From the NCBI GenBank assembly GCA_012845835.1, contig JABAKD010000009.1:13764854-13828853 (forward strand): a stretch of 64,000 nt of DNA, read 5' to 3'. A program made the position numbers and the translations under genes. Origin of the DNA: Undaria pinnatifida. Lineage: Eukaryota; Sar; Phaeophyceae; Laminariales; Alariaceae. Below, piece by piece: positions 10,900-22,000 of this stretch (within the stretch, counting starts at the first letter, position 1; each line of letters starts with the position of its first letter). Below the pieces are notes generated by a model that was not told the origin of the DNA, ran no database searches, and worked only from the letters and a program-made list of their open reading frames with translations.

Positions 10900-13204
10900 T
10901 TTTTACGTTGTTATTGCTTCCGAGACAAAGTCAGCCCCCTCACCTCCTGCTCTTACATAAATCACGAGTGAATGACAATGATGTCCATCTACCCGCTCTT
11001 TGAATCTGAATATATGATGCACCTTGGACGACTAACTGAGTGGCACCTCTGATCCTGCCTGAGTGTAGCGCGTACTGGACTGGACCTCTACCCAAACTAC
11101 CTACCTGCCGTCCGTCTCAACGCCTTCGTTACGGTCGTGCGCGTGACCACCGTCCATCCGGTTGCCGTCTGGATCTACATCAGAGGTGCTCGTCCATCCA
11201 GCTCGGGATAAATGTCCAGAAGATTAAACAGAAGTTCCAGCCCCCCGTTACTGTTCCCATCCCCAACCATTTATTTTCCGATCAATAGTCTGGTCCTTGT
11301 CACGATCTCTCCCAAGCTTTTGGTGTCTGACTTCGACGCGCGGAACGTCATTTCTACTATGCCCGCTGTTCTCCTGTCTTCCCACGCGAGTTTGAAAGCT
11401 CCGGCAAAGAAAACCATGCCCCTTCTAGTCAGGCAAAAGTCCAAATGCGCGAGTCCGTTACCGTACGCCCAAATTTCCAGGGTTCTTTACGGTGCGGTTT
11501 TTCCTATCGGTACCGAACCGCACCGTAGCATTTACGATTTGTGAAAAACCGCACCGAACCGCACCGTAGGATACATCACAGCACCGAAACGCACCGGAGG
11601 ATTTACAATATCCGAAAACCGCACCGAACCGCACCGTGTGCATCAAGCCGAAACCGTTAGACCGGTTATTTGACGATGCGGTTAACTTGAAACCGTAGAA
11701 AACCCGGGGTTCTATCGGCCGTGGAACGGTGCTATAGGGTCACGGTTTCGCACGATTCATGACGGTTTCTGCACGGTTTCGTGTCAAAAGTCAAAAGTGT
11801 CCCCGCTAGCTTGGTTGATCTAATGGTATTTCATTGTAATTATTGTCTTATTATTGTTAAATACAGATATGGGTCGCAGGTACACTTTCTACCGTTACGT
11901 AGGCAGATCTTCTCGTGAAGATTTGTATGAACGGTAGCCGTTCCAGAGGTGATGGATATCGTGTCTTGTTGTACTAAAACTGGTGGTGGAGTCTCCGTAG
12001 ATTCTGATGACAGAAGCGGGTAATCACGTTTCCGGCTGACAAGTAATCACTGTCGACTCTCCGTTTGCCTCTGAAGCACCCCTCGTTGCCTCGAGGCACT
12101 TCTATCGTTACCGTCGCTTGGTTCGCCGTCGAACCTTGCGCCTACCTGGCGTGTCCTCCACGCTACGCAAGACAAAAAGGGAAGTTGCAAGTCGCGAGTC
12201 GAACCTGGGTTACCCCAAACCCTCAAATTTATGAAGTTTAATATTTATTACTCGTATATACTCCGAAGTAGTAAATATTTATTTGTATATTTATTTACTC
12301 CGGAATGATTATTTTATTATTAGTTACCTGGTATTAATTATCATCTAATTTATAGGTAAAAATAATATAATTTATATAACCCCGTGAAAGTAGAAAAATA
12401 ACATATGAAACTTTTTTGGATACCGGTAAAAACTGAAAACTACAAGAGAACCGTTCGAAACCGCGGTTTTGTACGGTATACTCATACGGTGCACCGTAGG
12501 GAAACACGGTTTATTCTGTTTTCCCTTCGGGGATTGGCTCCGCACCGTAGAATTTATCACAGCACCGAACCGGACCGTAGGATTTTGGATTTGAAGGAAC
12601 CGCGCCGTGCACGGACGGATAACCGTAAAGGACCCTGCAAATTTCAGAGGCTCGGCACAATAGATTAAACGACCAAGCAAGTCCGCGCCAGATTGCTGAC
12701 CCTTCGGTTCCTACCTTGATGAAAATCTCCATCCCTTTTGTTAACATGTCATACGTGAGCGGCACCCTAACCCGGGGGCGTACGTCAGACTTTCCGTACG
12801 CTCAATCGATTCCTTTCCCGACCGCAGGCACCATGCGGTGGGACGTAGGCAACTCCCATCCCCCAAGCATGTAGAAATATTTAATCGTGGCTAAATATCC
12901 TCGGGTCGTTTGACTTTGGTTTTGAACGCAAAGCATCGCCGGGCCATAAAATTTGTCAATGATTTTACTGCAGCGTCTCCCTCATCCCCTTCAGCAAATC
13001 GAGGACTCTTGCCTTGTATCTGAGGCGGCACGAGGTTTGCCATTTGGACCAGTACACCTTCTGAGTGCTTCCTCCCACCGAGGCTAGCGCAACGGTCTCG
13101 ACCAGTCTGTCCTCGTCAGCGTTCCCTCCCTCTCCAGCATGTGTTCCTGCTTGGCGGGGCTGGAGCATATTCATGGTTTTGCGGTTCATGCCATTACGTT
13201 CCAT
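10900..13204 (-). pseudogene. Tyrosine recombinase of YR retrotransposon, interrupted by a hAT element
   Basis: The N-terminal SAM-like part begins about 13110 (STQKVYWSKWQTSCRLRY). It continues through a GYLATIKYFYMLGGWELP region (about 12900-12830) to the active-site arginine motif LLCRASEI at about 12680-12655. There the hAT element 11478-12637 is inserted. With one target-site copy removed, the same frame resumes at 11469 and runs to the HxxR motif HSGR (11065-11054, context LQYALHSGR-like) and an AGRW motif near 10975. A frameshift then precedes the YVRAGGEGAD-like end. In-frame stops near 11160-11130 confirm decay. YR enzymes integrate the circular cDNA of DIRS-type elements. Confidence 0.8.
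11478..12637. mobile_element. Non-autonomous hAT-type DNA transposon nested in the YR element
   Basis: Terminal inverted repeats are CAGGGTTCTTTACGGT at the left and the complement of CAGGGTCCTTTACGGT at the right. They are flanked by an exact 8-bp duplication CAAATTTC (11470-11477 and 12638-12645). Subterminal regions reiterate ACCGCACCG/CGGTGCGG motifs, typical of hAT ends. The length is 1160 bp and no transposase ORF was recognised. The 8-bp duplication and CAGGG ends define the superfamily. Confidence 0.9.
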
Positions 13205-14650
13205 TCCCTTTCATCGGGGTACTCAGTGGGAAATACGGGTTGTAGCATTGTATCGAAAAAGTCGCGGCCGCTCTCACGGATGTCCTGCTCTCTCCGCTCT
13301 CCAGTCACCAATGACTGCAGGTTGCTAGCAATCTCGTCTTTCGGCCATCTAGAAAATCCGTCTGCTGTTACATTATGCGCTCCCGGCGTGTGTTTTGTTA
13401 CGTGACTCCAACCGCTTGTGGTTTCAAGTCTGCCCAGTAATTTCATTGTTGGTGAAGCGTGATTGTCCCGCGATGCGCCACATCTGTTAACCCGCGACAC
13501 TGCGGCAACATGGTCTCCTCTCAACCGCACTGGGTCTCCTTCGGTTTCTGGTCTGTTTTGCAAGATAGCTTGGGTCACAAACGCTGTCATTAGCATGCCA
13601 CAAAGCTCGAGTAGGTTTAGTGCGATCGTTTCTCGCCCGCCGGGTGCAATCTGGTCTTGCAACAGCTGCGACAGGTCACTGTTCAGATCATATCTCCAGT
13701 GCGCTGTTAACCACCGGGCAGAATCCTCGTACTGCCGTACAACTCGCATCGGAATAATCGCGTCGTGCAGGAGGTATTTCTACATGCGTGAAGAACGTCG
13801 CTCCAAGCGACTGCACGTCGCCCACCAGCTGCTCGTCATTTGCCCTTTTCCAGAAGGCAATGTCATTGTGGAACTCCCAACCGAGCTTCACTACTTTCTG
13901 CGTCCGTTTTTGTGCAGATCAGGCAGACGCAAGAGCTGCCAAACAAAATACCTACGCCCTCTTACCATGTATGCTAGATTCCATAATTTCCCCGCCATGC
14001 TCAAAACATCCTGCATCCTGCGCTCGAGCTTACTGCTTTGAACTTGGCCGATCCCGCCCTAAGGTGCTTCGGGTAGCATCTACCTTTTCTGTGGTGATCG
14101 AGATCCGCATGGTGTAAGTGTTGATAGTGAAACCGAGGGCGTCTACGATTGAAAACCAATCGGTGCTCGCCTGAGGTGCCAACAGAAGGACTTCTCCTTT
14201 CTCTCCTGGCCCAAATAGTGTAACGTGATCCAATGCGAGGGAAGCAGAAGCTACAATAGCCATCTGACCGGATGCGTCGACCTGTACGCTAGCCATGGTA
14301 AAATCGTGTACGTAAACTGACGTAAAAAGGTTTCATTGGGCCCCGCTTTTTGGAGTGCGTTCACTTTCACTCCAGTAATCGTTCATGATTATTATAACAA
14401 CGGCGCGAAGGGGTACAACACGTAGTCCATTGGTCGCCGATGCCGATTATCTGCTGAATACCAGAACTCGATTTCGTCGTATGTCATCGAACAAATTTTC
14501 CCACATTAAGTCCATGTGCTCTCGTACGCCACTTGCGATTACCATACGAGCTGGGCCGGCCAAGAGGGTGGGGAGTGTGTTCAACCGAGGCTGCACAGCC
14601 CCATTTATGATCGTTTTCCACAAAAAATTGACAACCTGTTCCACAGACAT
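13205..14650 (-). pseudogene. pol remnant (RT edge and RNase H) of the YR retrotransposon
   Basis: Minus-strand pieces in order. 14650-14447 ends WENLFDDIRRNRVLVF, like the region just upstream of RT in stramenopile elements. 14296-14030 carries the RT thumb-edge motif LGFTINTYTMRIS. 13891-13688 carries LGWEFHNDIAFWKR and SDASCTAVRGFC (RNase H start). 13749-13186 carries NLLELCGMLMTAFV and TPGAHNVTADGFSRW (RNase H end). The pieces are in different frames. Only about 150 bases separate the first two, far too few for the RT palm, so the catalytic core appears deleted. Confidence 0.7.
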
Positions 14651-16613
14651 AAACGACCATGATAGCTATGGTTCTTTTATTTTTATTTATTTTTTGGCCG
14701 AGTTACGCCCGATGAAGGATTTTCGAGATTTGAATTATTCGTGAAAGAATGAGAGAAAAAAAAAGAAAGAAAAAGAACCACAGGCATTATCTTTATATCT
14801 GTTTTGCGGACCACTGGTCAAAATTCCATCAAAAACACATGTGATTTGCGCTGTGTATGCGCAAATCGCTGTAAGCACCAGTTTCGCTCAAATCTGCGCA
14901 AGATCTCGTCCGATTTTTCCTGTTTTTGTTGAAGACAGAATACCGACCACATCCAACCAAAAGACACTCGAAAGCAACCGTGTTTGCCGAGCGAGACACC
15001 ACCATGAAATAAAGGCGTCCAGAGAGCGAAGTCGACGTATTATGTATGTACGTCCGAGTTCGTATGTTGTATGTAGCTCCGCCGCCAGCTGTCTGCAGCG
15101 TTCTCCGCGTCTGCCCGTGAAGTAAACCATATTGACTGCTTGCGTCCCGGCTTCTGGCCACGTGCGCGCGTGTACAACAAACGCAGGCGCCACTTCCCGG
15201 TGCTCGTATCTTCGAATACTCTAGGTACAGAGGTTCGCAGCCACCGCTGCTTGGTTGGAGCGCTTGGTGTCATGTTGTGTGTGAGGCAGCACCAATGTGA
15301 CAATGTGGCGACAGCGAAGCAAACCCAACTTTGAAAATTGCGCCGCATTTTTTTTTTCAAAAACGACGGTTTCACCTTCTCTAAATCCAGTACGATATGG
15401 TGCCGTGAAGTTTCTAAACGCTGGAACCTTCTCTGTAGCAAAGACACGTGGTTGTGCATACGCGCGTTGATTGGCCGATTCCAACATTGTTTTCAGTAAC
15501 ATTGAGCTCCCAGTGGTTCCAATTTTATGGCTGGAACACGGAATGTTAGTTTGGCAGCCGGCCCAGCTCGTATTGCAAAGCTCTGGATGGGTCAAGGTAT
15601 GTGGACGTCGATTTTACTGCACCCCCAGTCTGGATTATGTCTGTGAGCTCGTCTATTCAGGAAAACCTTTTACGTCCCCGAAGTAGCATTTGACCTCATC
15701 GACGGACAGTGGAGGTGACACCGAAATGCCTCCATGCCGACGGCCACGTTTCCCACTCCATATACCCGATCTTACGTGTAAAAGCCCTGTACACGTCTCT
15801 GCCATCCCACGTGTGGTTTGTTTCTTCGTGGGGAGGTCCCGCGTTTTGTCTGCCATCGATGATTTGGTTTGATTCCGTTTCCGGTTCAGCTCGACAATTT
15901 TCGCTTGTCTGTGTCTTGGCAACATTTCTTGCGTGCCTGTGCTTGACTCTGGTAAGGGTCTACTCCATATGTAAGTGCTACCTGTTGTACCGACTCGTGT
16001 GGGCATATTTATTTTGTGGTCTCACCTCTTTTTATTGTTTTTGAGGACTCTCGCCGGCCTTGCGTTGACTCTGTCTCAGAGGACTCTCTCGTGCAGGGCG
16101 TCAATGAGGTACCCGTTTTCCGACAGGACTCCTCCGGAATCAGGGCTGTCAAAACCTCGTAAGTATGTCTAGAATTTCGGCTGTTTTGACCGAAGCAGCT
16201 CTGTCTAGGGTTACCTCTGTTCTATTCCCTACGGTACGTGCCCTGTAACCAGGCGAACTCTCCCGGGCGTAGGGCTGTCAGATCATCCTGATTCTGTCTG
16301 GAAAATAATTGCTGTCCTGATTTTCATAACTCTGTGTAGAGGGAGTTCTCTCATTTTCTGTTCGAACGGTGTCAGGCACCCAAGAGGTCTCTCTCGGATT
16401 CAAAGGTGTCAAATCCTCATTATGCGGTCTCGAATGTTTGTTGGTCTGCACTTTGAAAGCCTGACTAGGACTGCATTTTTTGTTCGTCGTTCCGACGCAG
16501 CCATCAGCAGAGGAGGTCTCTCCCCAGTTCAGGTTATTTCCTCTGATCAGTTCGCTCTCAATCGTTGGAATCTCTTCCACCCATTCGCGCTTCATATTGC
16601 AAGTGTTTTCTGA

Positions 16614-18538
16614 CTACACCGTCAAAATCACACCGCTCAACAACGAACTAAGCTTGCGAAACCGATCCAGGTAGAGGCGCTGTTGTGAGTCCGGCCGACG
16701 TACGGCTGTCCGCAAATGCCCGACCCTCCGGCCTCCGCGCTGCCCCCACCCGCACTGCCCCCACCCCCGTTTGGCCTCGCTTCCATACAGGGCCCGCCGT
16801 GTCAGTTGTTGCCGGATCCTTTTCCCCCCGCGGGTCCCGACCGTTCGTGCGTTCCACCCTCTCGCCCCTGCTGCCCGTGCGAGAATCTGAATTTTGCAGC
16901 AGCCGCTGGCGGTGTCGTCCGCTGCTGCCGCTGCTGCTGCTGCTGCGGCGGCGGCGACTCCTGCTGTTGCTGTAGCTGATGCTGCTGGTGGTACTGTTGG
17001 GGCTGTTTTATTGGTGTCGGCGGCGGAAGACCTTGCATGCGCGGGCCTTTTCGCGGAAACGGCCCATGCCCGTAAGAGCAGTTTTTGCGCGTGCATTGTA
17101 TTCCCGCCACGCGAATTAGCCCGCTCCAGTTAGAGTGCCGTTCTGCTCCAGACCGGTCACGAACGACCATGCCTAACTGCACCGCCACTCTGGGTGCTCG
17201 AGGCTGGCGGTTTAGCTCCTCCATCGTTAGTCTTCCTCTTGTTCGATTTAGCGACCGCCGATGTCCCCCCGGACCTGGGCACTTCGAGGGCGGTGTCCAT
17301 GCTGCCCAGAAGGCTACAGCTTCCACGCGAGATCAACTCGCGCAAATTCGTGAAGGTTGGCGAGCTCAAAGCCGCACACGCGCCTTCGGGAGGGGCGTAC
17401 TCGGGGGACTGACGTTTGACGGGCGCAGCGGTGTCGAACACGACCCCCAAAAACTCGTTGTGTCGCGGTTCGTCTCAGAGAACACACGACGTTGCACAAC
17501 TTCCTGCCCGGGAAGGAGAAGAGTTGAAGTGCATCGTCATATACCGAAGTACTCATTGAGCTTTGCCGTAGTTCGAAGCTCCTGAATGGGATGATATTGT
17601 CTGCCCTGTGAGGAAGCTATAGCCCCCTCCTAGCGCTGCTTGACCAGCATCGCCAGCACGCCGATGAAGGCACGCAAATGGACTTGAGGTGCTCGCGAAA
17701 CTGCTGCAGGGCCCTGCTCCACCGGTGGCGCAAAGGCGCCGATTGCCAATTTCGCCATTGGGGGGCGGTGATCATCTCGAGCACACGCTTGTTGGGGTGG
17801 ACCACAAACCTAAGCAGGTGGGCTAATTCGCTCTCCGACGTCGGCGGCACAAATACCCCCCCTCGCAGCACGAACATGTACCCAGCACCTGCCTCATGCT
17901 GCATTTCGTAGCATCTGCTGAAATCGTGCGAGCTTCGACACTGCCAGCTTGCTCCGGTCCCCCGAACTGACTTGCTTCCCCGTCCCACAGTGGCTGGCCG
18001 CTGAACACCGCTGGTGATGGCCTGGCCGGCCGCCACTGCCCTGCCGGATACGTGTGCAGCCCACCCGGCTTCAGATGAAAATTCTTATTTTACGGGACTT
18101 GCTCAAAGGGAGGCATTTGCCCAAACGCCTGCTGCTGCTGCCATGGTGTCAGAGGCACGCCCGTAGGGGGTGGTGGTTGTTGGAGCTGCTGCTGTTGTTG
18201 CGACCCCGGTCCTGCCGGTGGTGCTGGCTGCTGCTGTTGACCATGCCCCGGAGGAGGATCTGGTGGTGGTACCGGTTGTTGTTGTTGTGGATAGGTGGCA
18301 GGAGATGTCGATTCCGACGAGCTGGGCTGCCCGAACTCCTGGCGTTGTTGCAAAGCTCGCTACTGCTGCTGCTTTTGCTGCTGCTGCTGTTGAGCTGTGG
18401 TCTGTTGTTGCTGTTGCTGCTGCTGTCTTGGCTGTTGTTGCTGTTGCGGCGGCCGCCGCTGCTACTGCCGCCGCCGCCGCTGCTGCTGCTGCTGCTGAAG
18501 CTGCTTAACCGGCTGAATGAGCAGCGTTCCTGCTTCAA
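16614..18538 (-). pseudogene. gag-like low-complexity ORFs of the YR retrotransposon
   Basis: Overlapping minus-strand frames encode Gln/Ser/Pro-rich protein over CTG/CAG-type repeats (18505-18090). A conserved-looking segment follows (18036-17617, with HLLRFVVHPNKRVLEMI). Next comes a stretch ending in a short Cys/His cluster, CTRKNCSYGHG (about 17110-17080), and a poly-Q/poly-A tract (about 16985-16900). Position between A1 and pol, plus a possible zinc knuckle, suggests gag. The order is seen; the function is inferred. The 14651-16613 interval holds no recognised domain. Confidence 0.45.
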
Positions 18539-18775
18539 GAAGTTGTTCGTTCAGCCTGCTGCTGGTGCCCGCACTTTCCTCTCCTGTCCCCTCATTGGAA
18601 CCCCCTCCATCGCCCCCTCCGCCTTGCTAGTTCTCTCCCACTTCCATGCCGTTAGAGCCCCCGTTTTCTTCTCTCCTGCTGGATACCTCATTCCTTGCGC
18701 GCGTCGCTACGAAAAGTGCTCGTCGCTTGCCGTTGTTAGACATACTCTCCTTGCTCGAATCGGCTGACCAATAAA

Positions 18776-18962
18776 AACCTGCCTAAACACTGCTCGTACT
18801 TGCTGGTCGATTCTGTGCACTATTGTCGTTCTTCGCGCCTGCTGATCGACTACCAGCATCGTTGGTGCCGACTGTCTGACCGACACCGAGTCCTCCTACG
18901 CTCACATTATGATGTCCCCTCTATCCTACCGCTCTTGTAACGCCTCATCGCAAACTTTGCAT
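18776..18962 (-). repeat. Split direct repeat A1 (5' end of YR retrotransposon)
   Basis: Same-orientation copy of 10445-10640. It forms the 5' terminus in element orientation and ends just before the Rab gene. An ATG at 18909 in frame with the Rab ORF lies inside this repeat, which argues against it as the Rab start. Confidence 0.8.
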
Positions 18963-19007
18963 GCAATCTACGTGAAGATTCAAATTGTCTCAGCAGCAGC
19001 AGTATCT

Positions 19008-22000
19008 ATGAACGAGATGCGACCACCTTTTATTTCCCGTCTCCGTGGATCGGGTCGGCCCGAGCAGGTTGTCGTGCTGGGAGACAAGGGGGTGGGCAAG
19101 ACCTGCCTGGTGCTAAGGTTTATCGAGGGTTATTTCGCGCCCAAGCAGCAGAGCACCATCGGGGCATTCTTCCTGACGAAGCAAATCACGTGAGAGATGG
19201 TTCTGTAACGTGACTCATTATGTTATCACAGGTCAATACCTGGTACGTAGCAAGCAGCAGCAGCAGGAGCAACACAGTATCACATCATGATACGATGTCA
19301 ACCCTCTTGCTGATACTCGTGCATACAATCGCACAATAATAACAACCGCAACTGTCATAGTCTAATGGTACAGTTCGTGCCAGGACGCGTGGAGGTGCTC
19401 TCGACAAGTAGCAAGTGTGATCTCGGTGGCGAGAATCAAGCAGCCTTGGGGTGCCCACAGCTGGGAACTTCCCGAGCTCGTGCTGCCTGTGCTGCCGTGG
19501 TTTACGATGGTACGCCGGACAAGTACAGCGGTTGCGTTGGCAAAAAACGTTGATACCTCGTAAGCTTGTCCGTAAAGAGTACGAATACGAGAGGTTCAGA
19601 CATCAGCCACGCCTTGTTGGTCGCCCGCCAAATAGCCTTCTGATATGTATATACCGCGTGCTGCATTGAGCTCTTGCCACACAACACGACCTACAACGTA
19701 CCGGCATTCCAAGGGCATGTTTAGCCGGGTAAGTAGTTTGGTACCTACGTCAAATACAAACGCTACCCGACTACCCGGGTAGGTTTACGTATCTCGATCC
19801 CAGAGGATGCAATGTTTCGACGGGTATGGTATTGGCCAGGCGGCAATATCGTGGGTATGCTATATCCGGTTGGCGGATTCTACCCCGACATGCACAGGCA
19901 GAAACCCGGGCAAACCCGGGTATGTACTCGTATGGGTGGGTGTATCTGGCGTTATCCTAAACATGCGGGTGATGTCCAAAGCGGAAGCGGCGTTTCTCAA
20001 AATGTATCGTCTCTACTCGGAAAAGCTTAAGATCGTGTTGTTGTTGTGGTTGTTGATGTTGTTGCTCTCACATTAACTCGCATGAGCAAGTCCGTGGTCA
20101 CAGGACAGGCTCCAGTCACTCTGGAGTGGAAGAATACAGGGGGGGGGGGGAACGAGAATGGTACATATATACGAGCTGGTTCCAGCGAGAGCAGGAACGT
20201 CTCGGCTTCAGACTTTTGCGCCCTTATTGAAAACGAGTTGAAAAACGAAATTTGGCAGGGTTGTTCTTCACGACCTTACAAAAACACGGTCATGTTTGGC
20301 CTTTTTTGAAAAAGTGTTATTTTTTGGCGAAGGAGGTACATTTCAAGGTTTTTATTAATTTTTGGCAACTTTGACCCAAAATTACAGACGAAAAAAAAAA
20401 TTGAAAAAAAAGCCGTTCTCACGATGTTTCGTATGCACGTGAAGAACAACCCTGCCAAATTTCGTTTTCCGCCTCTTCTTGGATCCGGGCGCTAAAGTGA
20501 TTTCCATGAAAACGAAAAATGTACGTAGGGCTCTCAAAGAGCCCAATACATTGTTTTAATACTTTAGCAGGCGTTTCATTCAACAGCCTTGTACGGCTCG
20601 CCGAACAAGAAACAAGTGCCATGGACGTCTTCCCCTTGCTGATGCGATCATGTCATTATTTCTAGTGTCGAGATACTCGGCGTTTTGACCGATATATGGG
20701 CTGAATACATTTTGTACATATTACTATGGGACGATACGAAATAACGCCTCCGCCAGCAATACGAACAGTGCCCATATCTCGCTCTCGCGAACTACAACTC
20801 GCACGCGAAAAGCTCTTCACCGATGTGCTCCCTTTGTTCATGCGATCATTTCGATATATTTTCGATATAATTATTTTTGACATATTCAACGTATTCCGTC
20901 CTGATTTGCCCGAAGATGGAATTTTATGCTTTTTCCTGGAACCAGCTCGTATGACATACGTGTATTACGTAGCTCAAGATAGGCGTACATCAGCCGAAAA
21001 TAAGATATAAAAGTGAAGTCGGAAGTCAGCGTAGGTACGTATCAGACCAATACTGGTGCGTACTTTTCAAGACTCGCAACTGAAACCGAGTACACCGTAT
21101 ACCCCCAAGGTAACCAAATATTATACAAATCCGAGGAGAAAAAAGTAACGCAAGAGAGGAAGAAAAACTAGATCAATTGGAAACGAAGCAAGGAAGAGAA
21201 TACGCACGTAAGAAGTTACGTAGAGTCGCCAGCGGGGGGAGTGTAGCGGGGTGATTGCAAAGACAAACCACAGCGCTACGAAATAACAAAGTAAGCGTCC
21301 GATATAAGCAAGTGAAATGCAGCAACCACGTGTTACACGTAAGGGAATGCGTGCGCTCACCAGCAGGGGGGGGGGTGGCGAAAAATACCAATCAATCACT
21401 CAGCGCTATGAATACGCATGCGTACGGAAGGAAATACACTTACCTCGAGGACACGACGAGCATTCGGAATGTAGCCGCGCGGGCTTTTGTTTTTGGTCTG
21501 GAGCGAGGGCGTGTCTTGTGCCTCACCAGGTGAAAAAAAAAACGAAAAAAAGCAGGGTGTTCAATGGCCCCTGGAAAAAAAGATGTTCCTGTTCGTCTTT
21601 TTTTTTCATGTTCCGACCAAACTCACGATCGGAAATGCATTCACGAAAATAAACCTTTCCAAATCTGACCGAAAGGCGGTGGGAAAAACACGAAGAGCAA
21701 AAATTCAGAGGAGTCCTATGGTACCCGTCAGCGATCTCGTTGGCAGCCACGTGAAGATGTTACAGCAGCACATAATTCACTAGATGATTGGAGAATATGT
21801 ACCAGGTACCAGGTATAACGCTGGACAAGTGAATCATGGTTGGACAGATGGATCATGATTGGGCAGGTGGATGAAAACGCGTGGACATGTGAATAATGGT
21901 TAAACAGATGAATCATGGTTGGACAGATGGATCATGATTGGGGAGGTGGATGAGGGACTGGACATATGGATGAATGCTTGGACAGATGGATGACGGTTTG

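Larger units (their letters stand above)
10246..18962 (-). mobile_element. Degraded tyrosine-recombinase (DIRS/PAT/Ngaro-like) retrotransposon
   Basis: Minus-strand element of about 8.7 kb. Its reading order is A1 repeat (18962-18776), gag-like low-complexity ORFs, pol remnant with RNase H, tyrosine recombinase, B1 (10845-10703), A2 (10640-10445) and B2 (10390-10246). The A1...B1-A2-B2 split direct repeat arrangement and the RT-RNaseH-YR gene order are the hallmarks of PAT/Ngaro-type YR retrotransposons. All ORFs contain stops or frameshifts, the RT core looks deleted, and a hAT element splits the recombinase, so it is inactive. The A1 end lies only about 45 bases upstream of the Rab start codon. 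Confidence 0.8.

Noticed and set aside
15040-15459. Minus-strand frame with a KWRLRLLYTRARGQ-like stretch suggesting an AP2-type DNA-binding domain
   Set aside because: The resemblance is short and lacks the conserved glycine and tryptophan pattern; it lies within the decayed retrotransposon.
18909-19007. Upstream in-frame ATG extending the Rab protein by 33 residues
   Set aside because: The extension lies in and just beyond the retrotransposon A1 repeat and lacks Rab similarity.
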